64,000 nt of DNA, from assembly GCF_001969385.1 (NCBI RefSeq), contig NZ_CP014796.1, positions 558,001 to 622,000 of the forward strand, written 5' to 3'. Under the pieces are notes generated by a model that made no database searches, was not told where the DNA came from, and saw only the letters and a list, made by a program, of their open reading frames with translations. Position 1 is the stretch's first letter; each line of letters opens with the position of its first letter. This document shows positions 27,950 to 36,341 of the stretch, in pieces. This DNA comes from Salipiger profundus (GTDB taxonomy: Bacteria > Pseudomonadota > Alphaproteobacteria > Rhodobacterales > Rhodobacteraceae). The position numbers and the translations under genes are program-made.

Positions 27950-28481
27950 GTCCCGCCCTGCCCGCACGTGGATCATGCGCGGCACCTTCGTCCTGCTGGC
28001 CGTGGCGATCATGTTCTACCACCTGCTGCCGCTCGACATGATGCCGCCGCGCTACGCCGGGCCCGACCTGCTGGTCGCCATGTGCTTCGCCTGGGCGCTG
28101 CGCCGGCCCGATTACGTGCCGGCGCTGTCGGTCGCGGGCGTCATGCTGCTGGCCGACATCATGTTCCAGAGGCCGCCGGGGCTCTGGGCCGCGCTGGTGC
28201 TGCTGGCGACGGAGATCCTGAAATCGCGCGACAGGCGCGACCGCGAGACCACCTTCGCGATGGAATGGATCGGCGTCGCCACCACGCTTGCCGTGATCAC
28301 GATCGTGTATCGTCTGACCCTGGCCCTCTTGATCGTGCCGTCGGGAACCTCTTTTCTGGCACTCATGCAGTACGCGATGACCGTGATCTGCTATCCTCTG
28401 GTGGTCATGGTGTCGCAATACCCGCTCGGGGTCCGTCGTATGGCGCCGGGCGACTTCGATCACGCCGGGAGAAGCCTGTGA
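27942..28481 (+). CDS. mreD: rod-shape-determining protein MreD
   Basis: MreD is the polytopic inner-membrane partner of MreC. The 179-residue sequence is mostly hydrophobic, with about five membrane segments, and includes ARTWIMRGTFVLLAVAIMFY and GPDLLVAMCFAWALRRPDYVP, where the P-D-L and RRP signature residues are typical of alphaproteobacterial MreD. Its start overlaps mreC by 8 nt and its stop overlaps the GTG of mrdA, so the three are translationally coupled. Confidence 0.92.
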   Translation: MAESRPARTWIMRGTFVLLAVAIMFYHLLPLDMMPPRYAGPDLLVAMCFAWALRRPDYVPALSVAGVMLLADIMFQRPPGLWAALVLLATEILKSRDRRDRETTFAMEWIGVATTLAVITIVYRLTLALLIVPSGTSFLALMQYAMTVICYPLVVMVSQYPLGVRRMAPGDFDHAGRSL

Positions 28482-30397
28482 GACGCACACCACGCGAGAG
28501 CGCGGACAGCACCCGCAAGATCACCCGCCGCGGCCTGATGCTCGGCGGCGCGCAGCTGGCCTTCGCCGGCGTGCTCGGGCTGCGGATGCACCACATGCAG
28601 GTCGACCAGGCCGACGAGTTCCGGCTGCTCGCCGAGGAGAACCGCGTCAACATCCACCTCATCCCGCCGTCGCGCGGGCGGATCTTCGACCGCGAAGGCC
28701 GGGTGATCGCCGACAACGAGCCGACCTACCGCATCACCATGCGCCGCGAGGATGCCGGCGACGTCGAGGATGTCATCCGGCGCCTTTCCGCACTGGTGGA
28801 ACTCGACGAGAAGGAAGTCGCGCGCGCGCTCGAGGAAATGCGCACCTCGCCGCCCTTCCTGCAGGTCACCATCGCCGACCGCGTCAGCTGGGACGCGATC
28901 AGCCGCGTCGCGGTGAACGCCCCCGCCCTGCCCGGCGTCACGCCCGAAGTGGGCCTGAGCCGCTTCTACCCGCAGCACCAGACCTTCGCGCATGTGGTAG
29001 GCTACGTCGGCCCGGTGTCGGACCGCGACCTTGCCCGCTACGAGGACCCCGAGCCGGTGCTGCGCATCCCGCGCTTCCAGATCGGCAAGGTCGGCATCGA
29101 GGCCAAGTTCGAGGACCGCCTGCGCGGCTCCGCCGGCGCCAAGCGCGTCGAGGTCAACGCCGTGGGCCGGGTGATGCGCGAGCTCGACCGCCGCGAGGGC
29201 GAGGCCGGCGCCGACATGCAGCTGACCGTCGACAGCGAGCTGCAAGACTACATCAAGGCGCGGCTCGGCGAGGAAAGCGCCTCGGCCGTGGTCATGGATG
29301 TCGAGAACGGCGACGTGCTCGCCATCGCCTCGTCGCCCTCCTACGATCCCAACAAGTTCGTGCGCGGCATCTCGGTCAAGGACTATGGCGAGCTGCGCGA
29401 GAACAACCACCGCCCGCTGGCATCGAAGACCGTGCAGGACGCCTACCCGCCGGGCTCGACCTTCAAGATCGTCACCGTGCTCGCCGGGCTCGAGGCCGGG
29501 ATCATCGGCCCCGACGACACCGTCTATTGCCCCGGCTACCTCGAGGTCGGCTCGCGCCGCTTCCACTGCTGGAAGCGGGCGGGCCATGGCCACGTCAACC
29601 TAGAGCGCAGCCTGCGCGACAGCTGCGACGTCTACTACTACGATCTTGCCATGAAAGTCGGCATCGAGAAGATCGCCGACATGGGCCGCCGCCTCGGGCT
29701 GGGGGCCGCCCCCGACGTACCGATGTCGGCGGTGACCGCCGGGCTGATGCCCGACAAGGAGTGGAAACGTCGCGAGCGCGGCGCCGAATGGCTGATCGGC
29801 GACACCGTGAACGCCTCGATCGGACAGGGCTTCGTGCTGACCTCGCCGCTGCAGCAGGCGATCATGGTCTCGCGCGTGGCCACCGGGCGGGCGGTTTCGC
29901 CCCGCCTCGTGCGCAGCATCGGCGGCATCGAATCCCCCTCCGGGGCGGGCGCACCGCTCGACATCGACCCGCAGCACCTGCGCTGGGTCCGCAAGGCGAT
30001 GTTCTCGGTCTCGAACAGCCGGCGCGGCACCGCCTATCGCTCGCGCATCATCGCCGATGACATGCGGATGGCCGGCAAGACCGGCACAAGCCAGGTCCTG
30101 AACCGGGTGGTCCGCAACTCCGACGTTCCGTGGGAAGAGCGCGACCACGCGCTCTTCGTGAACTTCGCGCCCTTCGAGGCCCCTCGCGTCGCCGTCTCGA
30201 TCGTCGTGGAACATGGCGGCGGCGGCTCCTCGACCGCGGCGCCGATCGCGCGCGACATCACCTTGCAGGCGCTCTACAAGGGCACTCCCCCGCTCGACGC
30301 CTACCCGGCCTCGGACCGGGGCCGCATCCAGGCACAGCAGGAACGCCTTGAGCGCGAGCGCCGGGCCCGTGCCGAAGAGGAAGGCCGGCGCGCATGA
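28478..30397 (+). CDS. mrdA: penicillin-binding protein 2 (elongasome transpeptidase)
   Basis: PBP2 is the transpeptidase that cross-links new wall during elongation. The 639-residue protein has an N-terminal membrane anchor (residues 20-38), the PBP dimerisation domain with PPSRGRIFDREGRVIADN, and the catalytic domain with the SxxK motif in PPGSTFKIVT, SCD as the SxN-type triad and GKTGTSQ as KTG. The GTG start at 28478 overlaps the mreD stop by 4 nt. The C-terminal tail is rich in Arg and Glu. It overlaps rodA by 4 nt. Confidence 0.95.
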   Translation: MRRTPRESADSTRKITRRGLMLGGAQLAFAGVLGLRMHHMQVDQADEFRLLAEENRVNIHLIPPSRGRIFDREGRVIADNEPTYRITMRREDAGDVEDVIRRLSALVELDEKEVARALEEMRTSPPFLQVTIADRVSWDAISRVAVNAPALPGVTPEVGLSRFYPQHQTFAHVVGYVGPVSDRDLARYEDPEPVLRIPRFQIGKVGIEAKFEDRLRGSAGAKRVEVNAVGRVMRELDRREGEAGADMQLTVDSELQDYIKARLGEESASAVVMDVENGDVLAIASSPSYDPNKFVRGISVKDYGELRENNHRPLASKTVQDAYPPGSTFKIVTVLAGLEAGIIGPDDTVYCPGYLEVGSRRFHCWKRAGHGHVNLERSLRDSCDVYYYDLAMKVGIEKIADMGRRLGLGAAPDVPMSAVTAGLMPDKEWKRRERGAEWLIGDTVNASIGQGFVLTSPLQQAIMVSRVATGRAVSPRLVRSIGGIESPSGAGAPLDIDPQHLRWVRKAMFSVSNSRRGTAYRSRIIADDMRMAGKTGTSQVLNRVVRNSDVPWEERDHALFVNFAPFEAPRVAVSIVVEHGGGGSSTAAPIARDITLQALYKGTPPLDAYPASDRGRIQAQQERLERERRARAEEEGRRA

Positions 30398-31533
30398 GCT
30401 ACCTCGAGTATACCGTCAAGACGACCCCCGCCGGCTGGCGCAAGGTGCTCTACCTGAACTGGCCGCTGGTGATCCTGCTGTCGGCGGTGGCCTGTGTCGG
30501 CTTCCTGATGCTCTACTCGGTGGCCGGCGGCGATCTCGGACGCTGGGCCGAGCCGCAGATGAAGCGCTTCGGCCTCGGCCTCGCGGCGATGTTCCTCGTG
30601 GCGATGGTGCCGATCTGGCTGTGGCGCAACCTCTCGGCGGTGATCTACCTCGGCGCCCTCGCGCTGCTGGTGGCGGTCGAGCTCTTCGGCTCGGTCGGCA
30701 TGGGCGCGCAGCGCTGGATCGAACTTGGCTTCATGCGGCTGCAGCCCTCGGAGGTGATGAAGATCGCGCTCGTGATGGTGCTGGCCGCCTACTACGACTG
30801 GCTGCCGATGAAGCGCGTCTCCCACCCGGTGTGGGTGCTGGCGCCGATCGTGCTGATCCTGACGCCGACCTTTCTCGTGCTGACCCAGCCGGACCTCGGC
30901 ACGGCGATCCTGCTGCTCACCTCCGGCGGGCTCATGATGTTCATGGCCGGCGTGCACTGGGCCTATTTCGGCGTGGTCATCGCGGCGGGCGTCGGGGCGG
31001 TCTACACCGTCTTCCTGTCGCGCGGCACGCCGTGGCAGCTGCTGAAGGACTACCAGTTCAGGCGGATCGACACCTTCCTCGATCCCTCGACCGACCCGCT
31101 GGGCGCCGGCTACCACATCACCCAGGCCAAGATCGCCATGGGCTCGGGGGGCTGGACCGGCCGCGGCTTCATGCAGGGCACGCAATCGCGGCTGAACTTC
31201 CTGCCCGAGAAACACACCGACTTCATCTTCAACACGCTCGCCGAGGAATTCGGCTTCGTCGGCGGCGTCTCCCTTCTTGCGCTCTACGTGCTGATCCTGC
31301 TGTTCTGCATCGTCGCGGCGATGCAGAACCGCGACCGTTATTCCTCGTTGCTGATCCTCGGGGTCGGGCTGACCTTCTTCCTGTTCTTCGCCGTCAACAT
31401 GTCGATGGTCATGGGCCTTGCCCCCGTCGTCGGCGTGCCGCTGCCTCTGGTAAGCTACGGCGGCTCGGCGATGCTGGTGCTGATGGTCGCCTTCGGACTG
31501 GTGCAGAGCGCCCATATCCACAGGCCCCGCTGA
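30394..31533 (+). CDS. rodA: elongasome glycosyltransferase RodA
   Basis: RodA is the SEDS-family peptidoglycan polymerase that works with PBP2. The 379-residue protein has about ten membrane helices and conserved SEDS motifs: GAQRWIELGFMRLQPSE, LTQPDLGTAILLL, and ARGWTGRGF-like sequence (GSGGWTGRGFMQGTQS) followed by LPEKHTDFIF. The C-terminus shows GVPLPLVSYGGSAML. The ATG overlaps the mrdA stop (ATGA), and the stop overlaps the start of the reductase gene. Confidence 0.96.
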   Translation: MSYLEYTVKTTPAGWRKVLYLNWPLVILLSAVACVGFLMLYSVAGGDLGRWAEPQMKRFGLGLAAMFLVAMVPIWLWRNLSAVIYLGALALLVAVELFGSVGMGAQRWIELGFMRLQPSEVMKIALVMVLAAYYDWLPMKRVSHPVWVLAPIVLILTPTFLVLTQPDLGTAILLLTSGGLMMFMAGVHWAYFGVVIAAGVGAVYTVFLSRGTPWQLLKDYQFRRIDTFLDPSTDPLGAGYHITQAKIAMGSGGWTGRGFMQGTQSRLNFLPEKHTDFIFNTLAEEFGFVGGVSLLALYVLILLFCIVAAMQNRDRYSSLLILGVGLTFFLFFAVNMSMVMGLAPVVGVPLPLVSYGGSAMLVLMVAFGLVQSAHIHRPR

Positions 31534-32465
31534 TGACCAACATCCTCTTCGCCGCCGGCCCCGAGCTCTGGGCCGACTACGAGACACCGCTGCGCCGCGC
31601 GCTCGATGCGACCGGGCTCGACTACACGCTGGGATGCGACGCCGCACCCGAGACCGTCGACTACATCGTCTACGCCCCCGGCTCGAAGCTGCAGGATTTC
31701 GCGCCCTACACGCGGCTCAAGGCGGTGATGAACCTCTGGGCCGGGGTCGAGAAGATCACCGGCAACCCCACACTCACCGCGCCGCTCACGCGGATGGTCG
31801 ACGACGAGGGGCTGACGCAGGGCATGGTCGAATACGTCACCGGCCACGTGCTGCGGCACCATCTCGGGATGGATGCGCATATCGTGAACCCGGAGCACGC
31901 GTGGGAACCCAACGTCCCGCCCCTCTCGCGCGAACGCCCGGTGACGGTGCTCGGCCTCGGCGCGCTCGGTCAGGCCTGCGCCGGGATGCTGGCGCACCTC
32001 GGCTTTCCGGTCACCGGCTGGTCGCGCACGGAAAAGCAGGTCGAGCGCGTCACCTGCTTCCACGGCGACGACGGGCTGTCGCGGGCGCTTGCCGATGCGC
32101 AGATCGTGGTGCTGCTGCTGCCCGACACCCCCGCCACGCGGAACCTTCTGGATGCAGACCGGCTGGCCCGGCTGCCGTGGGGCGCAGTGATCGTGAACCC
32201 CGGACGCGGGCCGCTCATCGACGACGACGCGCTGCTCGCCGCGCTCGACGCCGGTCAGATCGCTCACGCCACGCTCGACACCTTCCGCACCGAGCCGCTG
32301 CCGGCGGACCACCCCTTCTGGGCGCACCCGAAGGTCACGGTCACCCCGCACATCGCCTCGGAAACCCGTGTCGACAGCGCTGCCCGCGTGATCGCCGCGA
32401 ACATCCGGCGCGGCGAGGACGGCGAGCCGCTCCTGCACCTCGTCGACCGCGACGCCGGCTACTGA
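31533..32465 (+). CDS. ghrA: glyoxylate/hydroxypyruvate reductase A-like D-2-hydroxyacid dehydrogenase
   Basis: A 310-residue member of the D-isomer 2-hydroxyacid dehydrogenase family closest in layout to GhrA, which reduces glyoxylate and hydroxypyruvate. The Rossmann motif is VLGLGALGQACAG, the catalytic Arg lies in NPGRGPLIDDDAL, and the catalytic Glu-His pair appears as FRTEPLPADHPFW and VTPHIASETR. The ATG overlaps the rodA stop by 3 nt, so it is co-transcribed with the rod-shape genes although its chemistry is unrelated. Confidence 0.85.
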   Translation: MTNILFAAGPELWADYETPLRRALDATGLDYTLGCDAAPETVDYIVYAPGSKLQDFAPYTRLKAVMNLWAGVEKITGNPTLTAPLTRMVDDEGLTQGMVEYVTGHVLRHHLGMDAHIVNPEHAWEPNVPPLSRERPVTVLGLGALGQACAGMLAHLGFPVTGWSRTEKQVERVTCFHGDDGLSRALADAQIVVLLLPDTPATRNLLDADRLARLPWGAVIVNPGRGPLIDDDALLAALDAGQIAHATLDTFRTEPLPADHPFWAHPKVTVTPHIASETRVDSAARVIAANIRRGEDGEPLLHLVDRDAGY

Positions 32466-32478
32466 ACGTCTCGGGCGC

Positions 32479-32874
32479 TCAGGCCGGACGGCGCTTGAAG
32501 ACGCCCGTCCCCTTGGCCACGAGAACGCCGGTATCGTCGGTCAGGACGGCCTCGGCGAAAAACGTCTTGTGGCCGCCACCGGTGCGGCGCCCCTCGCAGA
32601 TCAGCCGGGTGCCGGTCGCGCGCCCGATGAACTGGACATTGAGCGACAGGGTCAGCGCATGCAGGCGCGTGTCGGGGTCGCCGGTCCAGCACCCCGAGAT
32701 CCCCATCGCCGAATCCAGCAGCGTTGCATGCACTCCGCCATGCGGAATGCCCTGCCGGTTGCCCAGCGCCTCGGTGATCGGCATCTCGTAGCGGGAAAAT
32801 CCCTCGCCCCAGTCGGTCAGTTCGAAACCGAGATGTTGCGCGAAGGCGCTCGGGGGATCGTGGAAGTCGCTCAT
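32479..32874 (-). CDS. PaaI-family hotdog thioesterase
   Basis: A 131-residue single-hotdog acyl-CoA thioesterase of the PaaI/YbgC type. The family signature is IPHGGVHATLLDSAMG, with the helix-start glycine pair and the acidic residue in LLDSAMG. The acyl group is not predictable. The ATG overlaps the stop of the helicase gene by 4 nt, so it is the downstream gene of a two-gene minus-strand unit. It is convergent with the hydroxyacid reductase gene. Confidence 0.85.
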   Translation of the reverse strand: MSDFHDPPSAFAQHLGFELTDWGEGFSRYEMPITEALGNRQGIPHGGVHATLLDSAMGISGCWTGDPDTRLHALTLSLNVQFIGRATGTRLICEGRRTGGGHKTFFAEAVLTDDTGVLVAKGTGVFKRRPA

Positions 32875-34409
32875 GTGGCGTCGGCGTCCTGTTGTTCAAG
32901 TGTCAGCGCCGCCGCCGGCGCCTTGAGATCATCGGTCCGCAGCGGGCCGGTCGGCCGCGCGAGCCGGTTGCGCACCACCCAGTGCAGCCGGTCGGTGGCC
33001 CGCGTGATCGCCACGTAGGCAAGACGTTTCCACAGCGGCTGGCCGGCCTCGACCCGCCCCATGCGCGCTGCCGCGTAGAGGTCCGGCGCAAAGACCTGCA
33101 CCTGCTCCCACTGCGAGCCCTGCGCCTTGTGGATCGTCACCGCCGCACCGTGCAGGAAGGTCGCCCCCATGCGCGCCGCGAAGGGAATGAACGGCTCTTC
33201 CTCGTCCGGCTTCTCGATCTTCACGATCGAGGCCGCCGAGACCTGCGGATCGGGCGCGCCCATCACGTGCAGCCGCGAGAACCCCGGCTTGCGCCCGGGC
33301 CCGAGATAGATCACCTGCGCCCCCTTGATGAGGCCGCGGGCCTCGAGATCCAGCCGCTTCTTGCGGTGCTTGAGCGGCAGCTCGAGCCCGTCGCAGATCA
33401 GCGGCTCGCCGGGCAGAAGCTCGGTCTCGGGCGCATCGTGCACCGCCCGGAAGGCATTGATCAGCCGGATCCGCGTGGCGTTGCGCCAGACCAGCACCGG
33501 CGAGCGGGCCATCAGGTCGACCTCGACCCTCTGCGCCCAGACAACGCGGTCGTCCTGTGCCGCCTTTTCCTCCACCATGCGCTCGAACTCATGAAACTCC
33601 AGCGCCGGATCGGCCAGCGCATGCGCGAGATCGAGGATCGGGTTGTCGGCCTTCTGGCGGTGGACGCGATGCAGCTCAATCTTCTGCCCCTCGTCCATCG
33701 TGTCGAAGATCATCTTGCCCGACTGGTTCACCGGCGCGAGCTGCGCCGGGTCGCCGAAGAGCACGAGGTTCGGGAAGATCTCTCGCAGGTCCTCGTACTG
33801 GCGGTCGTCGAGCATCGAGGCCTCGTCGACGAAACCGATGTCGAGCGGCTCCTCGCGCCGCTTCCAGCCCGAGATGAAATCGCTGCCGCGCAGCCCCGCC
33901 GCCGCCAGCGCCGCCGGCACCGACTTGTGCGCCTGGTAGCTGGCAAAGGCCCGGTCGAGGGCCTCTTCCCCCAGCCCCTCGATCTCGGGCTTCTCGTCAT
34001 TGCCCATCAGCCATTCGGCGATGCGCTCGTATTCCGGGTCATAGACCGGGGTGTAGATGATGCGGTGGATGGTGGTCGCCGGAACGCCACGGTTGCGCAG
34101 CACGCTCGCCGCCTTGTTGGTCGGCGCCAGCACCGCGAAGCTGCGGGTCTCGCGACGCTTGCGGTTCTCGTAGTCGCCCGAGACGATCTCGGCCCCCGCC
34201 GCCTCGAGCGCCTTGCAAAGCTCCGACAGCAGCAGCGTCTTGCCCGAGCCCGCCTTGCCCATCAGCGCCATGACCTGCCCCGGTCCTTCCTGCGCCGGTT
34301 CGCAGAAGCCGTCATCGAGGTGGACGCCGGCCTCGCGCAGCATGTCTGCCACGCGGTCCCAGGCCTCGGCCTGGTCGTCGGAGAAGGTCAGTGCGGGCAG
34401 ATCGTCCAT
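32871..34409 (-). CDS. RecD/UvrD-like superfamily 1 DNA helicase
   Basis: A 512-residue ATP-dependent helicase of the RecD-like group, resembling phage Dda-type stand-alone enzymes. Walker A is MGKAGSGKTLLL near residue 51, motif Ia is LAPTNKAASVLRNRG, Walker B is IGFVDEASMLD, motif III is LFGDPAQLAPVNQSG, and the C-terminal motifs TIHKAQGSQW and YVAITRATDRLHW are intact. No RecB or RecC gene is adjacent, so it is likely to work in repair or replication alone. It is followed by a thioesterase with a 4-nt overlap. Confidence 0.88.
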   Translation of the reverse strand: MDDLPALTFSDDQAEAWDRVADMLREAGVHLDDGFCEPAQEGPGQVMALMGKAGSGKTLLLSELCKALEAAGAEIVSGDYENRKRRETRSFAVLAPTNKAASVLRNRGVPATTIHRIIYTPVYDPEYERIAEWLMGNDEKPEIEGLGEEALDRAFASYQAHKSVPAALAAAGLRGSDFISGWKRREEPLDIGFVDEASMLDDRQYEDLREIFPNLVLFGDPAQLAPVNQSGKMIFDTMDEGQKIELHRVHRQKADNPILDLAHALADPALEFHEFERMVEEKAAQDDRVVWAQRVEVDLMARSPVLVWRNATRIRLINAFRAVHDAPETELLPGEPLICDGLELPLKHRKKRLDLEARGLIKGAQVIYLGPGRKPGFSRLHVMGAPDPQVSAASIVKIEKPDEEEPFIPFAARMGATFLHGAAVTIHKAQGSQWEQVQVFAPDLYAAARMGRVEAGQPLWKRLAYVAITRATDRLHWVVRNRLARPTGPLRTDDLKAPAAALTLEQQDADAT

Positions 34410-34477
34410 GCCGCGGACCCTAAAGCGCTGCGGCGCAAGAGACCAGAGAGCACGACGCCCGCGGCTTCTTCTGGCCC

Positions 34478-34523
34478 GAAATATCCCGGGGGAGTCGCCG
34501 CAGGCGACGGGGGCAGCGCCCCC
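34478..34523. repeat. two-hairpin intergenic repeat, copy 2
   Basis: The leader GAAATATCCCGGGGGA is followed by hairpin GTCGCC-GCA-GGCGAC (34494-34508) and hairpin GGGGGC-AGC-GCCCCC (34509-34523), the same order of parts as at 24362-24424. It touches the end of luxI, so it probably also stops luxI transcription. Confidence 0.55.
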
Positions 34524-35162
34524 TCAGGCGGCAGTGATCGTCCGCGCCGGCATCGACGCCCCGAAGGCCGCCTCGAACCACGCGCGGGAGCGCGCCGCCG
34601 GGATGCCCGCCGCCGCCGACACCCGCGCCTGCGCGTCGGCGCTGTGCGCCCAGAGGCCCACGCTGATGCGCGCCCGGCCCTCCCCGTCGCTGCCGAGCAC
34701 GTCGGGCGATGCGCCGATGCGCCGGTAGATCCGCACCATGCGCGCGTCGAAGACGCCTACGAAATGCGCGATGCCGAAGCCCTGCATCACCTCGCCGCCC
34801 GCGAGCATCAGCGCGGCCGCCGTGCCCGGTTCCGTCTCGCGGGCGAGGCAGAAGCGCGTGCACTCCCAGATCAGCGGGCTCTCGATCCGCACGCCGCCGG
34901 TGAGATGGCCGAAATGCTCGTTGACCATGCAACGACCGACGGTGGGCAGAAGCCGCATCGACCCGCCGTGGCGGCCGTCGGCGCGCTCCCAGATCACGTA
35001 AAGCGGGTTCAGGGCATCGTAGGCATCGCGCTCCTCGCCCGCGGCATCGACGTCGACCTCCCAGCCGAGCCGCGTCGAGAACTGGTCGGCGCGGTCGCGG
35101 AACATGCTGCGCGCGAGCGTCGGAAAGGCGGCGAGCTGGTCGCCGTAGATGTAGCGGATCAT
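34524..35162 (-). CDS. luxI: acyl-homoserine-lactone synthase LuxI
   Basis: This 212-residue enzyme makes an acyl-homoserine lactone from an acyl carrier and S-adenosylmethionine. All nine residues that are invariant in LuxI proteins are present: R24, F28, W34, D46, D49, R70, F84, E100 and R103. Residues RLGWEVDV, GSMRLLPT and IWECTRFCLA surround them. Acyl chain length cannot be read from the sequence. It lies 93 bp downstream of luxR on the same strand; no obvious lux box is present in that short gap. Confidence 0.93.
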   Translation of the reverse strand: MIRYIYGDQLAAFPTLARSMFRDRADQFSTRLGWEVDVDAAGEERDAYDALNPLYVIWERADGRHGGSMRLLPTVGRCMVNEHFGHLTGGVRIESPLIWECTRFCLARETEPGTAAALMLAGGEVMQGFGIAHFVGVFDARMVRIYRRIGASPDVLGSDGEGRARISVGLWAHSADAQARVSAAAGIPAARSRAWFEAAFGASMPARTITAA

Positions 35163-35255
35163 GGTCGTGCTCCCTCGGTGTCCGGTGGAGCAAGGTTTGA
35201 TCAGCCATGGTTAACGAGATCGGCGCACAGCGCGCGTTGCGCCCGGCGACGGCGG

Positions 35256-35990
35256 TCAGACAACGATCAGCCCGCGTGACAGGGCACGCGCGACCGCGTG
35301 GGTCGTGTTCATCGCGCCGAGCTTGAAGCGCGCGCTCTCGATGTAGACGCGCAGCGTGTGCTCGGAGATGCCGAGCGTCTCGGCCGCCTGTGCGCGGCTG
35401 TAGCCCACCGCGAGCAGTGTCAGCCCCTCGACCTCGCGCGGGCTCAGCGGCTGGGCGGGTTCGGGCGCGCGGCCCGGCTCCAGCTCGAGCGCCTTCTTGT
35501 TGAAGTAATGCGCCACGAGGATCAGCTCGCGCCGGTTCGCCTCGGTGAAGGCGGCCCAGCTTTCGTCGTCGCTGTTGTGACTGACCGTGAACATCGCGAA
35601 CTGGCCGTTCGGGCCGCGGACCGGGATCGAGTAGCCCTGGTTGCCGACCCCATGCGCGATCGCATCCTGCTGGAAGGCGCGCGCGGCCCTCGAGCTCCAG
35701 TCAAGGCGTTTCCAGTCGACCGGGTGGAAGCGCTGGTAGCAGCCCTGCACCACCGGGTCGATCCGCAGGTAGCCCTTGTCGACATAACGCTGCACCCAGG
35801 CGGGATCGTAGGTGCCGCAGCCGTATTGTTCACCGCTGGCGCTGACCCAGTGGTAGATGAGGTGATCGACCTTGTAGAGATCGCGCAGCGCCTCGCTGAC
35901 CGCCTGCAGGTCCTCGAGGCGTTCCGCCCGTTCAAGCCGTTCCAGAAACCCGCCCGCTGCGGAACTGCCCTCCACGAAGCCCAATGCCAT
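35256..35990 (-). CDS. luxR: LuxR-family autoinducer-binding regulator
   Basis: A quorum-sensing regulator paired with the adjacent luxI. The N-terminal autoinducer-binding domain shows YDPAWVQRYVDKGYLRIDPV, including the W, Y, D and P residues conserved in TraR/LuxR, and the C-terminal HTH has LSPREVEGLTLLAVGYS and ISEHTLRVYIESARFKLG. I take the ATG at 35990 (244 residues); another in-frame ATG lies at 36002. Either start overlaps the end of the upstream small gene by about 60-70 nt, and a GGAGG is seen 12-25 nt upstream. Confidence 0.9.
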   Translation of the reverse strand: MALGFVEGSSAAGGFLERLERAERLEDLQAVSEALRDLYKVDHLIYHWVSASGEQYGCGTYDPAWVQRYVDKGYLRIDPVVQGCYQRFHPVDWKRLDWSSRAARAFQQDAIAHGVGNQGYSIPVRGPNGQFAMFTVSHNSDDESWAAFTEANRRELILVAHYFNKKALELEPGRAPEPAQPLSPREVEGLTLLAVGYSRAQAAETLGISEHTLRVYIESARFKLGAMNTTHAVARALSRGLIVV

Positions 35991-36129
35991 TCCCCCCGGC
36001 ATCCGACGCCATCTCGACCTCCGCGACGAGCTGCGCCTCGTCGAGCTGCTCGGCCAGCGCGTCGAGGGCGTTGGCCTGGGCAAAGGTCTTCAGATCGGTC
36101 AGAACGTCGATAATCCAATCATGTCGCAT
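35932..36129 (-). CDS. small protein overlapping the luxR start
   Basis: A 65-residue open frame that starts MRHDWIIDVLTDLKTFAQAN and ends inside the first codons of luxR in another frame. GGGAAAGG stands 7 nt before the ATG. The first 40 residues look like a compact amphipathic helix pair (LDALAEQLDEAQLVAEVE), while the tail rich in Gly may only reflect the overlap. I recall similarly placed small proteins next to luxR in relatives but cannot verify this. It may couple translation of luxR. Its function is unknown. Confidence 0.62.
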   Translation of the reverse strand: MRHDWIIDVLTDLKTFAQANALDALAEQLDEAQLVAEVEMASDAGGNGIGLRGGQFRSGRVSGTA

Positions 36130-36147
36130 GATCAGCCTTTCCCCAGA

Positions 36148-36168
36148 GAATTAACAATTGGTTAATTC
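36148..36168. promoter_or_regulatory. AT-rich dyad GAATTAAC-N5-GTTAATTC upstream of luxR
   Basis: A 21-bp inverted repeat with perfect 8-bp arms and spacer AATTG stands 19 bp before the small gene that precedes luxR. It overlaps the place where the promoter should be and is much richer in A+T than its surroundings. Size and place fit an operator, possibly for LuxR itself or another regulator. Confidence 0.5.
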
Positions 36169-36262
36169 AACTCTAGCATGTGACCCGGAAGCGGGAAATT
36201 CGCACATTCCAACTCCCCGAATATGGCGAGGCGCGACGCGCCAAGCCCCTGACGCCGCTGGC

Positions 36263-36290
36263 TCGCGGGCGGAAACGGAAACGCCCGCGA
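36263..36290 (-). terminator. probable terminator of ccr
   Basis: TCGCGGGCG and CGCCCGCGA form a 9-bp stem around GAAACGGAAA, 52 bp after the ccr stop on the minus strand. A second, overlapping pairing (CCGCGAA with TTCGCGG, 36286-36310) can form instead. There is no T-run, so the call rests on stem strength and place. Confidence 0.45.
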
Positions 36291-36341
36291 ACCGATTTCT
36301 CGATTCGCGGACGTTCTAGCAGGTCGCAGATGAAGCGCCGG

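Noticed and set aside
35163..35255. A lux box between luxR and luxI
   Set aside because: The 93-bp gap has no 18-20-bp dyad that stands out; luxI may be transcribed from the luxR promoter.
32892..35279. A 795-codon plus-strand frame opposite the helicase and luxI genes
   Set aside because: Both opposing genes have intact catalytic motifs; the frame has no recognisable domain.
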